From Spironucleus salmonicida (lineage: Eukaryota; Fornicata; Diplomonadida; Hexamitidae), in assembly GCA_000497125.2 (NCBI GenBank), contig CM035320.1, positions 504,001-568,000 of the forward strand: a DNA stretch of 64,000 nucleotides, in the 5' to 3' direction. Under the pieces are notes generated by a model. It was given only the letters and a program-made list of their open reading frames with translations. It ran no database searches and was not told the DNA's origin. The translations under genes were made by a program, and so were the position numbers. Shown here in pieces: positions 58,186-64,000 of this stretch (positions are counted from its first letter, which is position 1; every line of letters begins with the position of its first letter).

Positions 58186-59196
58186 TTTCCGGAAATAAAT
58201 ATATGTATTATTAATATGTGATTTAATAATGTTAATGAATAATTTTTGCTGTTATAATGTACGAAATATGCGAGTAGTAAAATCAAACAAACTAAAGTAA
58301 AAGAAACTAGTTTTTTAGTACTAACTAGAAATATAATTAGTTACTGTTTAATAATTATGTATCTACCAAAATCCTTAAAGGCCTTACATATACACTAATG
58401 TTTATGGAATAATATGATTATATTAAAAACACTTTAATATAAATTCTATATTCTTAGTAATAAATATTATATATAATCATTTTTTTAATATTAGGCAATT
58501 AGAATAAATTGTAAATCTACAGTTTGTTTTTTATATTTAATGCTATATTATATAATATTGATTATATAATAAATGTTAATAAATAAATTAATATAAATCA
58601 ATAAGTTAACATATTAAGTTTTAAAGTTATCTTCAAACTATTTGAACTAAATAGCTCTTTGTGTTAGATAGTTAAACTACGAATAATATTAGTACATTCA
58701 AAATTTACTTATTTTAGTCTGTTTTCATTGAAAAAGCAGTATTATTAGATCTACCTAAATTTATTCTTTAATATTTATTATCAGAATGATCTTAAAAATA
58801 TAATCGAAAAAAACTTTATGAATGTTTTTATGAATAATATATTTTTAATAAATTCACACACTAGAGAAACATATAACTTATTTTTATAATGAATGAGTAG
58901 TAAGGAGTTTATAGTGTGTAAAAAGCTTATACTAGTCTCTTATAAAAAACTCGATATATAAAGATTTTACACATAATTTATCTTACTCTAACAATATTAA
59001 TTAACATTTCTGTATGTTTCTAATATATATTGGTAATATTTACTCTTGATGTTAACTTAATTTTAGTTTTGTTTCTTATTTTTAATATCAGTCATATTAT
59101 ATTAATTAATAACGAATTTTATTTACGTTTGTCTATGTTTCCATACACTCCTGAATATAAACTATTATAATATTATTTTTCAACTGAAAAGTTAAA
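58186..59196. other. 1-kb AT-rich spacer
   Basis: No supported gene. A 65-codon minus ORF at 58283-58480 is Ile/Tyr/Leu-rich, as expected by chance. The right end holds the promoter-like word of the next gene. Confidence 0.5.
59166..59176 (+). promoter_or_regulatory. TATAATATTAT element upstream of multi-pass protein gene
   Basis: An exact copy of the recurrent 11-bp word, 21-31 bp upstream of ATG 59197. Confidence 0.35.
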
Positions 59197-60378
59197 ATGA
59201 ATAAATTTTTGTCATTTGGTATCCGAGCAACCGCTGGTTATATATTAATTTTACTCAATTTTCCAATTGCTGCAGCCGTTTTTTATACCATATTTAGTAT
59301 TTGTTTATATAATCCTAAATAATTTTAGTAAATTTAAGATGTTGCAATATTTTGCTTAGGTGTAACTAATTTTTATTTTCATATTGTTGCCGCTTAAAAA
59401 ATGAAGTGGATAAAGCCATTAAATTACTGTGTTAAATATGTAATCGTCACAATAGTAGCCACGTCTATAACAGTTATTTTCTTCTATTTTGATGCAACTA
59501 TAATGATAAGGTGGCTATAGCAAAAAATTTACTCATTAGTAGTAAAAGACTTATATTTTGCCACAGTATGTTTCTTATCTTAGTATTTTATTTGGAATCT
59601 CCACTGGAGTACAAATTTTCCAATCTAACTATTAGTTTGGTACTTAATTGGATGGTTGGTTTACTTTATTGCGCATATGATGGTCCCAATTCATCTACTA
59701 TGCTGTGTTCTTTATACCTTAATAATGAAATAGAGCATATTTCGCTTCGTGACATAAGAAATATGGACTGTTACATTTAGAATAACATGTTTTTCTGTAA
59801 CATTTATAATAAATTTTAGTATATGTTCGGAAGTTGCTAAATATTTTTATCCTAAAGATCCTGTATAATACATAACCAATGTAATATTCTTCATGGGCCA
59901 TCTTCATATGGGATTTATCTACGTAAGCCTAACTTTTACTCTTGAAATTCAAAAAATTGTACTTAAAAATAGAATTATGATCTATCCTTATATTTGCTTT
60001 TGTTATTTTTGGGCACTATAATTAGCAGTTCTCAACTTTTATATTTATCGTAAGATTTTTGTACCATATTTTCTCCATAAATACATAGGTAAAGAAATAT
60101 TCCCTATTGATAATTTATATAACACGGCACCATCAGGGTTTATAGCAAGATTATTTTTTTGCTTGATATTCTCTGAAAAAAAGGAAACAAAAGTAAAAAA
60201 TAAACATAAAAAATAAACACACCAAGATATGTAAGTGAAGAATGATGAGATGGAGAGTAAGACTATTTTAGTAAAATCAGCTTAAGAATAATAGTAATAT
60301 AACTAAAATGTAGATAATTTAGACGATATTTAAATTAGTACTGATGCCATTAGCGGTATGACTAACTTAGTCGAGTGA
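59197..60378 (+). CDS. Multi-pass membrane protein, 7-8 helices (393 aa)
   Basis: From ATG 59197 to TGA 60376-60378 with TAR as glutamine. Hydrophobic helices are visible in order: ILILLNFPIAAAVFYTIF, VAIFCLGVTNFYFHIV, YVIVTIVATSITVIFF, LYFATVCFLSQYFIW, LVWYLIGWLVYFIAHM with an adjoining LLCCVLYTLIM, ITCFSVTFIINFSI, VIFFMGHLHMGFIYV and YICFCYFWALQLAVLNF. A ~75-residue polar tail follows (KKETKVKNKHKKQ, then acidic/Gln-rich). His and Trp in the loops and helices (HLHMGF) could be functional, but no family is recognised; a receptor, transporter or acyltransferase would all fit. It is convergent with cysteine synthase, with 9 bp between stops. Confidence 0.83.
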
Positions 60379-60387
60379 AAATTAGCC

Positions 60388-61299
60388 TCACTCTACAATT
60401 TCTTCGTTCATTCCTTAAAATAATCCATCAACACTAAGATATCTCTCGCCTGAATCATTTATTATAGTTACCACGTCAACGCCCTCCTGCTCCGCTAACT
60501 GCTTAGCGGCGAAAATATTTGCACCACTGGAAATTCCGCATAAAATTCCGCATCTTGCGAGCTACTAAACCATGTTAATAGCATCGTCATCGTTAATTTA
60601 CCTAATTATGTCGGTTTTTTCGTAGTTGTCAGCCACAAAACCAGGAGCAATACCTTAGATTTTATGAGGTCCAGGCTTCCCACCAGAAAAAATTTGAGAG
60701 GTCTATGGCTCCAAAGTTACCGTTTTTATCGATGGAAATACGGTCTTGAGGTGCGACTGGACGCCCGAAATCGTGCCACCCGAGCCGACTCCTGCCAAAA
60801 AATAGGCAGGAGTGATATTATACTACGCACACTGTTTTTCGATCTCTGGGCCTGTGGTCAACTTGTGCGAAAGCGGGTTGCTAGGATTATCGAACTGCGA
60901 GATCTTGGTATAGCCCTAAGAGACCACCATCTGGTCTGCCAAAGCTATGCATCCTGGTATTCCTGTTTTGACAATAATTAACTTTGCACCGTAAGCTTGA
61001 ATCAGCTTTCTACGCTCGATCGACATGGTATGTGGCATGATAATGGTGAGGCTTAGCTTCAGTGCAGCACAGACCATTGCCAACCCAATTCCTGTATTTC
61101 CAGACGTTGGCTCCACTAGTTTTGATGTATTAGTTATCTTGCCGGATGCCAGAAGGTCGAGAATCATCTACTTAGCCGGGCGGTCTTTAATGGAGCCACC
61201 TGGGTTGTTTGACTCGAGCTTCGCAAAGACACGGCCTCTGCTGGTCACTGGAACTTCGATTAGTGGCGTGTTACCTATGAGGTCGATTATTTGAGCCAT
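60388..61299 (-). CDS. cysK: Cysteine synthase, O-acetylserine (thiol) lyase (303 aa)
   Basis: A PLP enzyme that makes cysteine from O-acetylserine (or a related activated serine) and sulfide. From ATG 61299 to TGA 60388-60390. All hallmarks are present: IGNTPL at residues 8-13, NPGGSIKDR with the PLP-binding Lys38, the substrate loop PTSGNTG at 64-70, the glycine-rich phosphate loop GVGSGGTISG, CGISSGAN and a C-terminal SGERYLS. The 303-residue length is typical of bacterial CysK-type enzymes, without organelle targeting. Six or more TAR codons are glutamine. In anaerobic protists such genes are commonly traced to bacterial transfer, which is established for relatives; transfer here is inference. 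It may serve sulfur assimilation or supply cysteine for the cysteine-rich surface proteins. Confidence 0.95.
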
Positions 61300-61549
61300 T
61301 TTGTAAAGTGTAGATTTAGGGGATATTTTACTTAGTATAATTTACGGTATAAAAACTATTTTCAGATTTCTTAGCAACCTATAACTAGTCTTAAATAATA
61401 TAATAGGTAAATTGTAGCATAGGAACTTTTAGTATACAAATGTAGTATACGATTCAATAAATAAAATAAGCATGCATTACGCAAAATTCATCTAGTTTCT
61501 CATCTATCAACTTCTAGCATCAACTATAAGTTATTGAAAATACTTCATT

Positions 61550-63559
61550 TCATTGCTCTCCAACATTACTGTCTTCTCTACCCCTCCTTTTTTTAACACC
61601 TTCTAGTTACACTTATAAACTACCCATCTCACCTTTAATTTCACTTATTCCTATTTCCAATTAGCTTTCTACTCCTTCAATACGATCCTTCCAATCACTA
61701 AAATTTGTTTTAATTTTCTTAACATCGAATGTTAGTTCTGTCAAAATAGGCTCATTTTCTAACATTTATCCTGAGAATTATTCGGCTTTTTACTTATTTA
61801 GTTAATTTAATTTTTCATTAAACTCCATTCGTTCTTCTAGACCACGTAGTTCTTAGCCATTCTTTACCATATATTCATTGAATAGTTTCGAGTTTGACCC
61901 CAAAAATACTGAGCTAGCCGCCAAATCAGATTATTTTTGTTATATGTAATCTAATGCTTTAAAATTGTCCTATAATGTTAATTTTTAAGCATTCTAAACG
62001 TTTTCCATAGAATATAAAGAAATTTCAAATGCGTTATTTAATGAATTTTGAGTAAGCTAATTTTAGTCACGTAACTAAATCTAAGTTTAAATATATTCAT
62101 TTGTTTTTAACAAATTTATCTCTAATTCAGATATTGATTATTTGTGTGTATCTGTTTATGCTTAGTTTAAAGATAAAATATCATTTGCTTACGCCATTTA
62201 TGAATTAAGTGTAGCAATATCTTATTAGTTAGTTTATATAATAGTATTAAGTTCATTATACTAATGGGAAAATGCTTACTAAACGGTTTCAATATTATTA
62301 ATAAGATCTGTCTTCGCAGCAATTAGTGCGTTGTTTGCATCTTATGTCAAGGTAGTTAGTAAAATTTCTTAATTTGACAGGCTTTATAATGTTTTCTTTT
62401 CAAAACTGCTTAGTTAACTTTATTATTATGTAACTATTTGTTAAAGTTTTTAATTATACTCTTGATACTCTTATAATTACGACTTTAAAGCAGATATTTA
62501 ATGATCTGAATTTTATTACATAGCATCTTATTTCGTAACAATCTGACTTATCTATGCTTAATATTAGATTTACATGATATCTTGCTATTGTTAAATTTAT
62601 AATATCTAAGAATTCATGGACTAGTGCATATTATTTAACGTTGTTTCCTGTTCTGAAGAAATGTGTTGCATTCTTTAGTTGAAATTTTTTTCCTGCTATG
62701 TTAAAGCTTTTTATTATTGTTTTTTGTAATTTAACAATGCTTATTTTTGAAGTAATTAGTCCCTTTCTCTTATTGACTTATTCTATTCTTATAATTCTGC
62801 TATATTATTTTAGAATGAAAGTTACATTGTATCCAGTTTTAGTTCACTATTTTATCCTAAATTTTATATATGTTCTTACATCTATGAATGATTATTATCA
62901 AATAAGGTTTGAATATCAACTTTCGACTACACTTCCTGAGCAACGATCTTTTCAATGTTGTTAATTTTAATGTTAGAATCTATCTCTAATCTGCACTATT
63001 ACTCCATTAACTATTTAAGGACTTAAATTTGAAGAAATAACCCTTTATTAATCTCTTCATTACTAATAATTTTTTATATAAATTCTTAAAAACTATCTAA
63101 ATTCAATATTTGTTAAAAACTCAATTTTAAAGACTCTAATTCATTCCTATGTTCGGTTAGTACTGTCTAGCATGAGTTTATAGATTTATAATATACATCA
63201 TTTAATCGTAAAATTTAATTTTCTTAATCTGATGTTGCATTAAATGTTGAAAAAGAATCGGGAAAGAACCAATACGCTAATTCTTTACAGGCAGCTATAA
63301 TTTTATTTAGTTACAGTTGAAGGTCAGACTTTTGTAAAATTGACAGATTAATAGGAATTATAATTTCATTTAGCTGAGCAATATATTATTTTAATTATTT
63401 TTATTAAAATTCTAATGGAAGAGTATGAACAATTTATAGCTACGATATTATCTTATCAACAGTAAGTTTTATATCTAATAGTTTATAAATTTATGTTAAA
63501 TTTTTAAGATTATAAAGCTCAGTCTTAAGAAGCCTAAGTTGATGGCTATTCGAGTCCAT
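61550..63559 (-). CDS. Gln-rich coiled-coil protein (669 aa)
   Basis: From ATG 63559 to TGA 61550-61552, continuous with about 100 TAA/TAG glutamines, so the standard code sees nothing here. The N-terminal ~170 residues are less regular and contain CKELAYWFFPDSFSTF; the remainder is a long coiled coil (LKSQLQEYQEYNQKLQQIV; ELRGLEERMEFNEKLNQLN), ending in a basic patch (GVKKRRGRED). The DNA is AT-rich throughout. Only 49 bp separate its start from the divergent next gene. Function is unknown; a cytoskeletal role is possible. Confidence 0.85.
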
Positions 63560-63608
63560 TTAAAAATTTAAATATGTGTATTTATTATAATTAAATTTAA
63601 ATTTCAAA

Positions 63609-64000
63609 ATGGAGATTAATGACCTAATTTAAACAGCTAAGCAAAAGTATACTATGAAACATTAAGTTTGCCCATAATTAGATGAAGTAACTGAACTGAG
63701 GAAATCATTAACTAGCTCATAGCAGTCATCTGGTAAGTTATAAAATATTAATAATCTTATCTAGTTAAATCAGTAAAATCACTAGTCTCTTAGTTTGTAA
63801 ATTGAAATTGATGATTTTAAAAGTTATGTAAATGATAATATACTAGAAAATAAGAATATTCTAGTAGAATTAAAAGATAATTTAGAAATAAATTAAATCC
63901 CTATCTTAAAGCAAAGTACCGTTATTGATGAACCATCTATATTTAAAAAAATAGAGGACTTATCAAGAGCCCGAAAATTTTTAGAGAAACATTTAAAAAA
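63609..64000 (+). CDS. Coiled-coil protein, 5' part (runs off window)
   Basis: ATG 63609 opens at least 130 codons with no TGA to the window end. The product starts MEINDLIQTAKQKYTMKHQV, is hydrophilic and coiled-coil-like (NDNILENKNILVELKDNLEI; KIEDLSRARKFLEKHLK) and uses TAR glutamines. It shares a 49-bp divergent promoter region with the 61550-63559 gene. Confidence 0.75.

Noticed and set aside
58283-58480. 65-codon minus ORF
   Set aside because: Ile/Tyr/Leu-rich chance composition, no motif, no neighbour logic.
1-64000. Ciliate or oxymonad origin
   Set aside because: They share TAR=Gln, but no introns are needed in any gene here and the surface protein has a diplomonad-type anchor and tail; not formally excluded.

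Overview
The window reads as nuclear DNA of a diplomonad flagellate of the Hexamita/Spironucleus/Trepomonas group. TAA and TAG are used as glutamine codons throughout, and TGA is the only stop. Conserved proteins make sense only under that code (ribosomal protein L7, phosphatidylinositol synthase, cysteine synthase, V-ATPase subunit d, an ELMO-domain protein, ASF1). No gene needs an intron. Genes are packed on both strands; convergent neighbours sit 9 to 26 bp apart, and the spacers are extremely AT-rich. A large cysteine-rich membrane protein ends in a membrane anchor and short basic tail like diplomonad surface proteins. Ciliates and oxymonads share the code but usually carry introns, so a diplomonad is the best reading. 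This is inference; no species is claimed.

Layout. 0.3-5.4 kb is a housekeeping cluster: a small tail-anchored protein, a probable membrane-tethered bZIP-like factor, an unknown gene, V-ATPase d, an ELMO-domain protein, PI synthase and RPL7. 5.6-14.6 kb (minus) is a 3,002-residue coiled-coil gene whose centre is twelve identical 660-bp repeats. 14.9-18.1 kb holds one small gene and about 3 kb of AT-rich DNA with only weak coding signals. 18.1-25.9 kb carries the cysteine-rich membrane protein, a novel signal-peptide/single-TM protein, a possible broken membrane-protein gene and ASF1. 26.1-49.3 kb (plus) is one giant coiled-coil gene of about 7,700 residues built from 14 x 194-aa and 22 x 206-aa near-identical repeats; one repeat lacks a single base. 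49.9-55.9 kb holds three more coiled-coil genes, followed by a GC-rich non-ORF stretch and an 8-bp microsatellite. 56.8-64 kb has two unknown genes, a multi-pass membrane protein, cysteine synthase, another coiled-coil gene and the start of one more.

How it works together. Seven coiled-coil genes fill well over half of the window, which suggests cytoskeletal scaffolds such as flagellar or microtubule-associated fibres; that function is inferred from coiled-coil character alone. Recurrent signals are a TATAATATTAT element shortly upstream of several starts and a strong excess of AGTGA, in which the TGA stop is embedded, at gene ends.

Limits. All reading was done by eye. With TGA as the only stop and very AT-rich DNA, open frames of 50-130 codons arise by chance, so short ORFs without conserved features get low confidence. 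GC and composition statements are visual, not computed.
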